In this document: positions 1 through 8,164 of the stretch, piece by piece | Layout: each line of letters starts with the position of its first letter | Position numbering within the stretch: the first letter of the stretch is position 1 | NCBI GenBank assembly: GCA_003022565.1 | Contig: PXTN01000075.1 | Location: forward strand, 1 to 53,161 | Direction of reading: 5' to 3' | Origin: Bacteroidetes bacterium QS_3_64_15 | GTDB lineage: Bacteria > Bacteroidota > Rhodothermia > Rhodothermales > Salinibacteraceae | DNA length: 53,161 nt | Position numbers and translations under genes: made by a program | Notes under the pieces: model-generated | Told to the model about the DNA's origin: nothing | Database searches by the model: none | The model's input: the letters and a program-made list of their open reading frames with translations, nothing else

Positions 1-621
1 GCTGATGCCCGCGCCGGGGGCCGCGTCGCCCTGCGTGACCTTCACGCCGGCCACCGTGCCCTGGAGCGCCTGCTGAAACGACGACGTCGCCGTCGCCTCA
101 ACATCCTCCGTACCGACCGACGAAATCGCTCCGGTTACCTCTCCCTGTTGCCGCTCGCCGTAGGCTACGACGACCACCTCCTCGCCCGTTACCCCCGGTG
201 CCAGGCGGAAGTTGACCTGGGTCGTCTCCCCTGCCTCAACCGAGATATCCTCAACTTCCTTCTCCTGGTACCCCACAAACGAGGCCCGCAGGCGATACGT
301 CCCGGGATCCAGGTCGGCAATGCGATACTGGCCCTCTGCGTTCACGGAGGCGCCCCGACTCTCTCCGACGATGACGACGTTGGCTCCGGGCAGGACCTGC
401 TCCGTCTCGGCGTCGATCACCGTGCCGGCAATCGTCCCGGTCTGTGCCCGAGCCGTGCCGGGCAGGATCGAGCCCTCAACCAACAGCAGCGCGCCCGCAA
501 GGCACAGCGCCCACAAAACCGAGGCGAATCCGCACGCTGAAGACGAGGATCCGCGATGGAAAGCCGATAACGAACCCGGGGACGGAGAACTCCACTGGGC
601 AGGTCGTTTCAGTACGTACAT
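1..621 (-). CDS. SusC/RagA-type TonB-dependent receptor, N-terminal part
   Basis: This is the first 207 codons of an outer-membrane TonB-dependent transporter; the gene runs off the left edge of the window. After a long basic leader comes a hydrophobic signal core (LWALCLAGALLLVEG) ending near ARAQ. A carboxypeptidase-regulatory-like beta-sandwich follows (TGTIAGTVIDAETEQVLPG to about residue 140). The family hallmark EEVVVVAYGERQQGEVTGA then precedes the plug domain, which is cut at GAGIS. SusC receptors import oligosaccharides or peptides together with a SusD lipoprotein, which is not visible here. The ATG at 621 is the only upstream Met in frame. A sigma70-like promoter and an operator-like palindrome lie 120-185 bases upstream. 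Family assignment is firm; the substrate is unknown, although a ROK regulator and a GH97 glucosidase in the window make a glucan plausible. Confidence 0.88.
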   Translation of the reverse strand, partial: MYVLKRPAQWSSPSPGSLSAFHRGSSSSACGFASVLWALCLAGALLLVEGSILPGTARAQTGTIAGTVIDAETEQVLPGANVVIVGESRGASVNAEGQYRIADLDPGTYRLRASFVGYQEKEVEDISVEAGETTQVNFRLAPGVTGEEVVVVAYGERQQGEVTGAISSVGTEDVEATATSSFQQALQGTVAGVKVTQGDAAPGAGIS

Positions 622-744
622 GATTGCAGAAAAGCTTATTGAAGAGAAGGACGCACCAGGGCACATCGGGATTCTCAGAAAGACCCACAGGGTCCGATGA
701 GCGCATTGCGCAGAGTGCCGATGGAGAACAAAATTCTCCGTATC

Positions 745-758
745 CGGAACCGCTTCCG
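745..758. promoter_or_regulatory. LacI/ROK-like operator palindrome upstream of susC
   Basis: CGGAACCGCTTCCG is an imperfect palindrome (arms CGGAA/TTCCG) lying about 20 bases downstream of the -10 element of the susC promoter. A near copy (CGAAACCGCTTCCG) occupies the equivalent place at 3486-3499 in front of the ferritin-like genes. The position and symmetry suggest a repressor site. Which protein binds it is not known; the nearby ROK regulator is one candidate. Confidence 0.5.
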
Positions 759-776
759 CCCCGGCAGCACATTTGC

Positions 777-805
777 ACGGTAAGAGACTTGTTTTATAAA
801 GTCAA
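777..805 (-). promoter_or_regulatory. susC promoter, TTGACT-17-TACCGT
   Basis: On the minus strand a -35 TTGACT (800-805) and a -10 TACCGT (777-782) are separated by exactly 17 bases. The same two boxes with the same spacing occur at 3518-3546, and the adjoining AAGTCAAATTGATTTACT sequence is identical at both places. Transcription would run leftward into the receptor gene with a leader of roughly 150 bases. The rest of the gap between 622 and 985 shows no gene. Confidence 0.6.
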
Positions 806-920
806 ATTGATTTACTAAAATAATCTTTACGTTTTGTCGGGGGACCTCGTCCGTGAGACCGGCAAAAGGGATGCGTGAACGCGACCTGTAAGGGTGCTTT
901 TAACGACTGCTTCCACACCA

Positions 921-972
921 TCACGCAACTCATCACGCATCAGTCGTCACGCATCAATCGTCACGCATCACG
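921..972. repeat. Short tandem TCACGCATCA repeats
   Basis: Three copies of TCACGCATCA begin at 933, 947 and 961, with a partial copy at 921. They lie just beyond the 3' end of the ferritin-like gene. The same word occurs as an inverted pair near 11429-11477. Spacers are only 4 bases, so this is not a CRISPR array. Confidence 0.55.
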
Positions 973-985
973 CCTTCCACACCGC

Positions 986-2341
986 TCAGCCGCCGTTCGG
1001 CACGCTTTCGCGGCGCCGGAAGGTGTCGAATGTGATCGTTCCGGTGAAGGGGTCTACGTCTCCTTCGTTGAGGTGGAAGATAAACTCGTCGACGGAGTCC
1101 AAGCCGTCGTTGCCGGAGGCGTCGAAGTAGTACGTCGCCACGCTTCCGTCAGCCGGGACGTCCACGCGGCTCGTATCGTTGATCTGGCTACCGTCGCTGG
1201 TGAGGATCTGCCCGTGCACCGGGAGGGCCTTACTGGCGTCCCCGCTAACCCCGATGTCGATCTGGAGCACGGGAGTATCCGTGAGGTCCAGCGGCGTATC
1301 GAATCCGAGTCCGTCGGGCTTGACGCTCATGCCCGGGTATCTTCCGTCGCCGCCGTAGTTTTCGACCTCGGCGACGAACTGCCCGTTCACGACCTCCTGA
1401 CTGTTGATCCCGTCCCCGTACACGCTGATCGGCTCGCCTGAGCCTACGACGCCGGGGTTCTCGAAGCCGGTGATGAGGTTTTCGTCTCCGCCCCCGCCCC
1501 CGCCCCCACCGCCCACGAAGGGGTTGACGATGGCGTTCACCGCGCTCATCCCCAGCGGCTTGTCGTAGGCTTCGGTGACGAGTTCGTTGGAGTAGTCGCC
1601 GATGCCCGCCACGTCGCTGCCGGCCACTGTCATCTCGTCCTCGCCGGCATAGATGGCGTTGTTCTTGTAGTCGCTGAGGGTGCCGGGGGCCTGCGCGCCT
1701 GCGCCCTGGATCCAGGCGTCCTGGTCGGGGGCGAGGCCCTCTTCGGCCACCATGCGGCGCACGACGGACACGTGGCTCGCCTCCGTGGCGTGAATCTGCA
1801 GCGCCGGCGTGAGCGCGTCGCTGCCGACCAGTGCGGGGGCACCGCCCTGATAGGCGCGCACGCCCGTGTCCTCGAATGCCTGCGCCAACAAGAGGAACGT
1901 CGGGTAGTCGTCGAACGGGCCGGGGTCGAACATGCCGCCGGCCGTGAAGTCGAACGACGGCAGGTTTTCGTCTTCGTTCAGGCCGAGCTGGTCCTCCAGA
2001 AAGCGCACGTGCGCCAGTTCGTGGTCTCGAATCTCCGTGAACTTCGCCTCCGCATTGCCGGGGAACGAAAGTGAGCTATCGCTTGAGAGTGCCTGCTTGT
2101 AATACTGCCACTCCAGGTACTCCAGGGTCAGGGCGAAGGTGAGCACGTCCTCGGGCGTCATCTCCTGCGCGTGCGCCTCGCGCGAGAAGAGAAGCGTTCC
2201 CGGCACGGCGGCGAGCGCCAGCCCGAGTCCCACGTGCCCGGCCCGGCGAAACGCATCGCGGCGCGACGGCGAAGCGGACGACGAGGATTCTCCGGGAGAA
2301 TGAGAAGCGTCGGCGTCGGTGGTGGTTGGCATGGGAGACAT
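986..2341 (-). CDS. Tat-exported ferritin-like protein with a C-terminal glycan-binding-like domain
   Basis: The N-terminus carries a twin-arginine signal (SRRDAFRRAG followed by LGLALAAVPGTLLF and a cut near AHAQ). Residues of about 60-210 form a ferritin-like four-helix domain: LEYLEWQYYKQAL, RDHELAHVRFLEDQ and HATEASHVSVVRRM supply the Glu/His ligands expected for a di-metal centre. A run of nine glycines then leads to a beta-rich domain of about 150 residues (ENLITGFENPG to TITFDTFRR). That domain resembles galactose-binding/CBM11-type jelly rolls, an inference from pattern only. The gene lies 61 bases downstream of a second ferritin-like gene on the same strand, so the two are probably co-transcribed. 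An ATG at 2332 is an equally possible start. Function is unknown; exported ferritin-like proteins of this kind are common in Bacteroidota. Confidence 0.8.
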   Translation of the reverse strand: MSPMPTTTDADASHSPGESSSSASPSRRDAFRRAGHVGLGLALAAVPGTLLFSREAHAQEMTPEDVLTFALTLEYLEWQYYKQALSSDSSLSFPGNAEAKFTEIRDHELAHVRFLEDQLGLNEDENLPSFDFTAGGMFDPGPFDDYPTFLLLAQAFEDTGVRAYQGGAPALVGSDALTPALQIHATEASHVSVVRRMVAEEGLAPDQDAWIQGAGAQAPGTLSDYKNNAIYAGEDEMTVAGSDVAGIGDYSNELVTEAYDKPLGMSAVNAIVNPFVGGGGGGGGGDENLITGFENPGVVGSGEPISVYGDGINSQEVVNGQFVAEVENYGGDGRYPGMSVKPDGLGFDTPLDLTDTPVLQIDIGVSGDASKALPVHGQILTSDGSQINDTSRVDVPADGSVATYYFDASGNDGLDSVDEFIFHLNEGDVDPFTGTITFDTFRRRESVPNGG

Positions 2342-2402
2342 CGCGTTTGGAGAGAAAGGGTGGAGGCAAGGGGCGGCCAGGGCGGAGCCCGCGAAACGGC
2401 GT

Positions 2403-3366
2403 CTACCCGCCCTGTACATCGAAACGTTCTTCGACGAAGGAGGTGGCGACACCGAGCACTTCCTGCGGGTCGCGCGCTTCGTACAGGCCGTTGTCGTCGA
2501 TGGCAAAACTGCCGCCGATGGGAAATTCGCCGCTGAAGAAATGGTCCATCGGGTCGGTGAGGTCACGAATGGCGGCCGCGTGGCGCGCCTCCACGGACAC
2601 GATGGAGCCGGCGGCCCCCAAAAATGCCTCGCTCGAAAGCAGGTCGGCCGCTCCGTTGTAGGCGGACACGCGGCGAGCCGAAGTTAATCCCGCCGAAGCT
2701 GGGCGTGAGGTCGCGAATGGCGGCTGTCTGGAGCAGGGTCTGCAACGAGAGGCGATGGATGTCTTCATGCGCCGCAATGTCGCTGATGACCGCCTCCTGG
2801 CTGCCCGAGAACGTGCCTTCCTCGAGCACCCGGGCGTAGAAGGCCGCCTCGAGCTGCTCCAGCGCGTACGCATAGTTGAGCACGCCGATATCGTTGTTCA
2901 AGTTGATCGGCACGGGGCCGTCGCCGGGGTCTACGGATCCGACCGTCACTTCCTTGGTTGCCCGTGCCACCCCGCCCCGGCGGTCTGCAACGACGAGCCG
3001 GACGGTATATACACCCGGCCGATCGTACGTATACGTAGCAACGGGCGCCTCCTCTTCTTCGTTTTCGGCTCTCGTTCCGTCTCCGCCGAAGTCCCAATTG
3101 TACTCTGCGATGCTCCCATCCGGATCTTCCGAGGCGCCGGCGTCGAACGTGATTTTGAGGGTATTGCCTTCAGCCACCGAGGTGGAAAAGGAGGCCGAGG
3201 GGGACTCATTGCCGCCCACCCCGCCCCCGCTGTCGCAGCCCGAGACGAACAACGCGGTTCCGGCGGTGGCCCCGCCCACCGTCCGCAGGAAGCCGCGCCG
3301 GCTATGCCTCGTAGGGTCCGATTCGCGTTCCCGTTCGCGACCTGATGAGGCGCCAAGAAAAGCCAT
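2403..3366 (-). pseudogene. Frameshifted Tat lipoprotein: PKD domain plus ferritin-like domain
   Basis: The first frame (3366 down to about 2680) starts with a Tat signal (HSRRGFLRTVGG) and a lipobox (LFVSGC). A PKD-type domain follows (SPSASFSTSVAEGNTLK to ATKEVTV), then the first half of a ferritin-like domain (YALEQLEAAFYARVL, HEDIHRLSLQTLL). The matching second half (AYNGAADLLSSEAFLGAAG, VEARHAAAIRDL) continues in another frame and stops at 2403. The break lies around 2660-2700, where one frame reads GGINFGSPRV and the other SARRVSAYNG. Overall length is not a multiple of three. This is either a real one-base lesion or a sequencing error. It is the promoter-proximal gene of the ferritin-like pair. 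Confidence 0.75.
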
Positions 3367-3485
3367 GAGGGATGGAGGTCGGTATGTGAGAGGCTCCGAG
3401 AAGACTACGCGTTTCGATAATGCATCACGAATGCAGCAGACACTGGCCCTTGTCGGGTTGGCTTCGGAAGCGGACCACCCGTGCC

Positions 3486-3499
3486 CGAAACCGCTTCCG
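3486..3499. promoter_or_regulatory. Operator palindrome of the ferritin-like operon
   Basis: CGAAACCGCTTCCG lies just downstream of the promoter at 3518-3546 and differs by one base from the palindrome at the susC promoter. A related half-site (GGAAGCGG) occurs about 25 bases further downstream. A LacI- or ROK-type repressor site is a reasonable inference. Confidence 0.5.
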
Positions 3500-3517
3500 C
3501 CGCATCAACGCACCCAC

Positions 3518-3546
3518 ACGGTAGGAATTGGATTTTAAAAAGTCAA
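3518..3546 (-). promoter_or_regulatory. Ferritin-like operon promoter, TTGACT-17-TACCGT
   Basis: On the minus strand TTGACT (3541-3546) and TACCGT (3518-3523) are 17 bases apart and lie about 150 bases from the ATG at 3366. The -35 side is embedded in the same AAGTCAAATTGATTTACT sequence as the susC promoter. The remaining divergent gap up to the ROK gene shows no other recognisable element. Confidence 0.6.
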
Positions 3547-3782
3547 ATTGATTTACTTATACCGGCTTCACATTCAGGGGCGAATGCGACGCGAGTCCTG
3601 GAATCGATCTTGACGGCCCTCCGATTAAATAAACAGTTTTTACTTTCCGGCGGATCACGCCCATATTCTCAGTCCTCTCAGTCCGGCGACCACGCTTCTC
3701 AAGGAGGAGCTCTGCGCTCGGCATGGGTTCGCACGCCTCCTGGCGACCGCAATCATTCTCTTTCATTTCTCACTGCACCGTG

Positions 3783-5009
3783 ATGCTCACCGGAACGAAC
3801 TTGAAGTCCGCGAAGGCCCTCAACCATCGGATTGTGATGGAGACGGTGCGCCTTCACGCCCCCATCTCCCGAGCCGAAATCGCTCGACAGACCTCTCTAA
3901 CTCCCCAGACGATTTCCAACATCGTGGGGGAGTTGATCGAGGCCGATCTGATTCGGGAGGCCGGAAAGCGCCAACAGGGGCGCGGTGCGCCCTCCATAAC
4001 TCTTGGCATTAACGCCGAGGGCGCGTACTCTGTTGGCCTCGATCTTGACCGCGACCACCTGACGGGGGTGCTAATCGACCTAAGCGGAACTGTGCGACAG
4101 CGAACTCATCATCAGCTTTCGTTCCCAACCCCAGAGGAGGCCGTCGCCTTGATGGCGGAGTCCGTCCACGATCTGGTGGACCAGGAGGACCTCTCTCTCG
4201 ACAAGGTAAGCGGTGCAGGAATTGGGCTTCCTGGGCCCATTGAGGTTCTTTCGGAGGACCGAGAGATAGCAACAGTAAATCCAGAGGCCTTTCCGGGATG
4301 GGACCACTCTCCCATCGTCGATATGCTTGAGACGCGCGTCGATCTGCCGATTTTTCTCAAGAACAATGCGACAGCGGCGGCTGTCGGGGAGCGGTGGTAC
4401 GGCATCGGAAAGGAGGTGTCCACCTTTTTTTATCTCCTCTTCGGGATTGGGTTAGGGGGAGGAGTGGTCATCGACGGTCACCCGTATGAAGGGCATTCAG
4501 GAAATGCGGGCGAACTTGGGTACGTACCCACCCTGAATGATGAGACCGAGCAGCATGGTTTCAACGGGACCCAGCCAACTCATTTGGGAGAGCATTATCA
4601 CCTTCCCCGTCTTTACGAGCAGCTCCAGCAGAATAGCGTCAACGCAGACAGTCCTGAAGACTTAGCCGCTCCTTTCGCCGAAGAGTCTCCACTCATTAAC
4701 GACTGGTTGGATACGGTCGTGGACCAGCTCGCCCCTCTCCTGGTGTCGGTTGAGTACCTGATCGACCCGGCCGTGATCGTCTTCGGGGGCCGCCTTCCAT
4801 CTTCTCTTCTCGAAGCGCTCATTTCTCGTCTTGACCACCGGCGTTCTGAGATGCGAACAAGGCCGAAGGGATTCGTACCTGCACTCCGACAAGCCTCTGT
4901 GGGAACCGACGCTGCTGCAAAAGGCGTCGCAACCCTCCCGATTTACAATCTGTTTGCCCCTTCTCCGTATCTTGTTTCCGAAGAACAGCGTTCCCAGGTG
5001 CATACGTGA
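3783..5009 (+). CDS. ROK-family transcriptional regulator
   Basis: This 408-residue protein has an N-terminal winged helix (NHRIVMETVRLHAPISRAEI, LTPQTISNIVGELIEADLI). A ROK/ASKHA sugar-kinase-like domain follows, with YSVGLDLDRDHLTGVLIDL, GAGIGLPGP, KNNATAAAVGERWYG and GIGLGGGVVIDG. ROK repressors sense sugars or sugar phosphates. The usual ROK zinc motif (CxCGxxGCxE) is missing: after GNAGELGYVP the sequence has no such cysteines. The Met at 3783 was preferred over 3723 because homology to the winged helix begins directly after it. It is divergent from the ferritin-like operon, whose promoter carries an operator-like palindrome, so it may regulate that operon and susC. Base composition is slightly lower in GC than its neighbours. 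Confidence 0.85.
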   Translation: MLTGTNLKSAKALNHRIVMETVRLHAPISRAEIARQTSLTPQTISNIVGELIEADLIREAGKRQQGRGAPSITLGINAEGAYSVGLDLDRDHLTGVLIDLSGTVRQRTHHQLSFPTPEEAVALMAESVHDLVDQEDLSLDKVSGAGIGLPGPIEVLSEDREIATVNPEAFPGWDHSPIVDMLETRVDLPIFLKNNATAAAVGERWYGIGKEVSTFFYLLFGIGLGGGVVIDGHPYEGHSGNAGELGYVPTLNDETEQHGFNGTQPTHLGEHYHLPRLYEQLQQNSVNADSPEDLAAPFAEESPLINDWLDTVVDQLAPLLVSVEYLIDPAVIVFGGRLPSSLLEALISRLDHRRSEMRTRPKGFVPALRQASVGTDAAAKGVATLPIYNLFAPSPYLVSEEQRSQVHT

Positions 5010-5015
5010 GCCGAT

Positions 5016-5034
5016 CGGGGTGAATACAACCCCG
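5016..5034 (+). terminator. Possible hairpin after the ROK gene
   Basis: Arms CGGGGT and ACCCCG enclose a 7-base loop seven bases after the stop codon. There is no T-tract, so its role as a terminator is uncertain. Confidence 0.3.
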
Positions 5035-5183
5035 GTGGGACTGCACCAGCAACCGTGTCGACGCGCGACTCCCACCGTCGGGGTAGCCGTGATGACTGTC
5101 TCACAACCCTATGTCACACCGCTTTGAGCCGCGCCGGCCATCGCGTCCGGTGGGGCCTCGAGAGACAAGGCCATGAGCCGGTG

Positions 5184-5810
5184 TTAATTCCCAGCGCTAC
5201 TAACGTCAGCGGAGGCGTCGATGACCGGCGTGATGACCAGATTGCCCTGTGGGTTGCCCTTCAGGGACTTCTCTACATTCCAGTTGAGCGTCACGTTGGC
5301 CCGGTCGGCGGACTCGATCGCGACCGGATCGAAGTTCACCTTTAGGCCGGTCTGTTGACCACTTGCAATCATCACGTCCTTCTGAGAGCCGTCCTCGAAG
5401 GTCACGCTCGCCTCCTCGTTCGTAATCAAACGGACTTGGCTGTACTCGCCAGCGGGGATTTCGGTCTCAGCGAGGGTCGTATCGAGGCCCGTTTCTAGGT
5501 CGATGAGGTCGACTTCGAAGTTCTCGCTGCGCAGCACGGAGGTCCCAGCGTCAGAACCTTCATCGCTGGTGTCCTCCACGGGCACAATGGACATCTCGGC
5601 AATGGTCACCGCCGCCGCCTCAATGCTGTCCTGAGGGTGCGATGTCGTAGACGGCGTGTTTAGGCTCTTGGCGCTCGACGTGCCGCTCATGCTCACTTCG
5701 AGCGTTCCACGTCCGCCGTCGCTCAACGAGCCGGTCGAATCGCAGCCGGCGGCGAACAGAAGCCCGACGACCGCGACGATAGAGAAAAGAACAGAGAATC
5801 GGTGTCTCAT
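5184..5810 (-). CDS. DUF4382 domain lipoprotein
   Basis: The 208-residue product begins MRHRFSVLFSIVAVVGLLFA followed by AGCDS, a lipoprotein signal with Cys about 23. The mature part fits the DUF4382 beta-sandwich: GTLEVSMSG at the start, AVTIAEMSIVPV, FEVDLIDLETG, EIPAGEYSQVRLI and a closing GNLVITPVIDA. DUF4382 proteins are secreted or surface lipoproteins of unknown role, common in Bacteroidota and halophiles. The ATG at 5810 was chosen because it directly precedes the signal peptide. It stands alone between the ROK gene and metK, convergent with ROK. Confidence 0.82.
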   Translation of the reverse strand: MRHRFSVLFSIVAVVGLLFAAGCDSTGSLSDGGRGTLEVSMSGTSSAKSLNTPSTTSHPQDSIEAAAVTIAEMSIVPVEDTSDEGSDAGTSVLRSENFEVDLIDLETGLDTTLAETEIPAGEYSQVRLITNEEASVTFEDGSQKDVMIASGQQTGLKVNFDPVAIESADRANVTLNWNVEKSLKGNPQGNLVITPVIDASADVSSAGN

Positions 5811-6221
5811 GAGGGGCAGCTGATTATGATTGGGAATCGGGAGGAGAAAAAACGGTGCCCGGTCGGGGGAGCCGTTTGCATTTTGGGTCGGTCTCCCCGA
5901 GCGGCTCGCTGAGGGGAAGGAGCCCCCGGCAAAACTGCGGACAGTGGACGAGAAGGGTCGTGAAGGGTTACAGGCCGGCGACGGAAAGGAAGCATGAATC
6001 GGAGCGGGCCGCATTCGCACTCCGGCCAAATACCGACGTGTGAGAAAGTTTGTGAAGTGGGTCCTGCTTACCACGCTCGGGGCTGCTCCGACGCCCAATC
6101 GCTCGCACGCGTCGACACAGTCTTCAGAAACTTCTTCACAGATCGGTAAAACTCCAGCCAAACAAAAGAGCCCCGTCACCGACCGGCGACGAGGGCATCG
6201 AGAACAGAAACGGAGAGTGGC

Positions 6222-7382
6222 CTACGGAGCCATCTCAGCGGCGTCCCGCTTGAGGGCGTCCACGTGGGTGAGTTCCTCCCACGGGAAGGTGGGACGCCCG
6301 AAGTGGCCGTACGCGGCAGTTTTCTGGTACCGGGGCTTCAGAAGGTCGAGCCGGTCGATGAGGGCGGAGGGAGACAGCTCGAAGTGCTCGCGCACCATCT
6401 CACACAGTTCGGTGTCAGGCATGATGCCGGTGCCATTCGTCGACACGTCGATCGAGACAGGCTCGGGCACGCCGATGGCATAGGCCAGCTGCACGACGGC
6501 CTCTTCGCAGAGCTCCGCCGCCACCAGATTCTTGGCCACGTGCCGGGCGGCGTAGGTCGCGCTCCGATCCACCTTCGAGGGGTCCTTGCCGCTGAAGGCG
6601 CCGCCGCCGTGGGCCCCCTTGCCCCCGTAGGTATCTACGATGATCTTCCGACCCGTAAGGCCCGTGTCGCCGTGCGGCCCGCCGGTGACGAACCGCCCCG
6701 TGGGGTTGACGTGGAGGATGAGATCGTCGTCCAGCAAGTTCGTGGGGAGGGCCCGGGGCAATAGAATGTTGCCCACATCCTTCCGAATTTTCTTTTGGGG
6801 AACCCCGTCGTCATGCTGCGTGGAGACAACGACCGTGTGCACCCGCCGCGGAGTCGTTCGATCGTTCTCGTACTCGATCGTCACCTGGCTCTTCGAGTCG
6901 GGCCGCAGGTACGGCATCTTGTCCGTTTGCTTGCGGATGTGGGCCAGTTCCTGCACGAGCCGATGGGCAAATGTGATGGCCATCGGCATCAGCTCCGACG
7001 TTTCCCGGCAGGCGTAGCCAAACATGAGTCCTTGATCCCCGGCGCCCTGCTCCTCGCCGCCGTCGACCCCCTGGCTGATGTCCCCGCTCTGCTCGTGGAG
7101 GCTGCTAATGACGCCACACGAGTCGGCGTCGAACCGAATGCGGGGATCGGTGTACCCGATGTCGCGGATGACCTCGCGCGCGATCTTGCGGGGCTCCACG
7201 GTGGCCTGCGACGTAATTTCGCCGCTGAGCATGACGAGCCCGGAGGTGACGAGCGTCTCGACAGCCACCCGGCTCTGCGGGTCTTCGGCTAGGTGCGCGT
7301 CGAGGATGGCGTCGGAGATCTGGTCGGCGATCTTGTCGGGATGGCCCTCTGAGACCGACTCGGAGGTGAAGAGGTAAGCCAT
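6222..7382 (-). CDS. metK: S-adenosylmethionine synthase
   Basis: This cytosolic enzyme makes S-adenosylmethionine from methionine and ATP. The 386-residue product shows the family motifs in order: [20 protein letters not shown] at the N-terminus, [19 protein letters not shown], the active-site region [12 protein letters not shown], the P-loop-like [20 protein letters not shown], and [19 protein letters not shown]-like sequence (here SATYAARH). Length and ends are normal. The start at 7382 follows from [14 protein letters not shown] promoter lies at 7488-7516. The roughly 105-base leader shows no SAM riboswitch that I can recognise. Confidence 0.97.
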   Translation of the reverse strand: MAYLFTSESVSEGHPDKIADQISDAILDAHLAEDPQSRVAVETLVTSGLVMLSGEITSQATVEPRKIAREVIRDIGYTDPRIRFDADSCGVISSLHEQSGDISQGVDGGEEQGAGDQGLMFGYACRETSELMPMAITFAHRLVQELAHIRKQTDKMPYLRPDSKSQVTIEYENDRTTPRRVHTVVVSTQHDDGVPQKKIRKDVGNILLPRALPTNLLDDDLILHVNPTGRFVTGGPHGDTGLTGRKIIVDTYGGKGAHGGGAFSGKDPSKVDRSATYAARHVAKNLVAAELCEEAVVQLAYAIGVPEPVSIDVSTNGTGIMPDTELCEMVREHFELSPSALIDRLDLLKPRYQKTAAYGHFGRPTFPWEELTHVDALKRDAAEMAP

Positions 7383-7487
7383 GAACGATCCGGTTCGTAT
7401 GAAAAGAAACGCCCCCTCTCGGAAGAGGAACGGATGACCACGCGCCAAAGACGGGAGAGGGCGGGAAAGTTTCGTGCAAGGACCGAT

Positions 7488-7516
7488 AATATAAAGAGCA
7501 CCCCCCTCATTGCCAA
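7488..7516 (-). promoter_or_regulatory. metK promoter, TTGGCA-17-TATATT
   Basis: On the minus strand TTGGCA (7511-7516) and TATATT (7488-7493) are 17 bases apart. The expected start of transcription is about 100 bases upstream of the metK ATG. The call rests only on the match to a sigma70-type consensus. Confidence 0.5.
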
Positions 7517-7798
7517 TGTCACTTTGTAAAGACGCGCTCAACACGGCCTGAGGGGCGAGGGCGCGTGTGCGAAGCTTGCATCAAATGGAGGGGGGGCGTT
7601 GCTTCTCCACGGCCCCCGTTGTAGGTTTTCACGGTTGAGTGCTTTGCGGTCCCCCGTAGGTCCATCGCTGAACTCCAGTGCCGTTTTCAACTGGGCGCCG
7701 GGCCAGCGGATGTTCCCCGAACCGATGACTCTTCCGGCAGAGGGGACCGGCATCGCTCGTGTGCGTACGCGATTCTCATCACCAACGACCCGCCAACC

Positions 7799-8038
7799 AT
7801 GGCAAGCGACATCGAAGACACGGTCAAGTCGATCATTGTTGACAAACTGGGCGTCGACGAGTCGGACGTCACCCGCGACGCCTCTTTCACGAACGATCTG
7901 GGCGCCGACTCGCTTGACACCGTCGAGCTCATTATGGAGTTCGAGAAGGAGTTCGACCTGACGATTCCGGACGAAGAGGCCGAAGAGATTGCGACGGTCG
8001 GAGACGCGGTTGACTATCTCGAAGAGAAGAAGGCGTAG
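7799..8038 (+). CDS. acpP: Acyl carrier protein
   Basis: This 79-residue acidic four-helix protein carries growing acyl chains for fatty-acid synthesis. The 4'-phosphopantetheine attachment site is Ser38 in [15 protein letters not shown]. It ends in the typical [17 protein letters not shown]. fabF follows 126 bases downstream on the same strand, the usual acpP-fabF arrangement. Length and start are normal. Confidence 0.97.
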   Translation: MASDIEDTVKSIIVDKLGVDESDVTRDASFTNDLGADSLDTVELIMEFEKEFDLTIPDEEAEEIATVGDAVDYLEEKKA

Positions 8039-8164
8039 CCCTTCTGCTCCCGCAGTCCGGCACCCCCTGTTTGGCCGTCTCGTGCGGCTCACCGGGCGTT
8101 CGTGTATGGACGAACATTGGGGCAGGAGGCACCGCATCTCTCCGTAGGCGCATCCAACAGAAGC

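Noticed and set aside
921-972. Possible CRISPR array
   Set aside because: Repeats are only 10 bases with 4-base spacers, and there are no cas genes.
1493-1519. Polyglycine-coding C-run as a possible assembly error
   Set aside because: The frame is kept on both sides and polyglycine linkers are common in exported proteins, so it was kept as real.
7383-7545. SAM riboswitch before metK
   Set aside because: No conserved SAM-aptamer core was found in the short leader.
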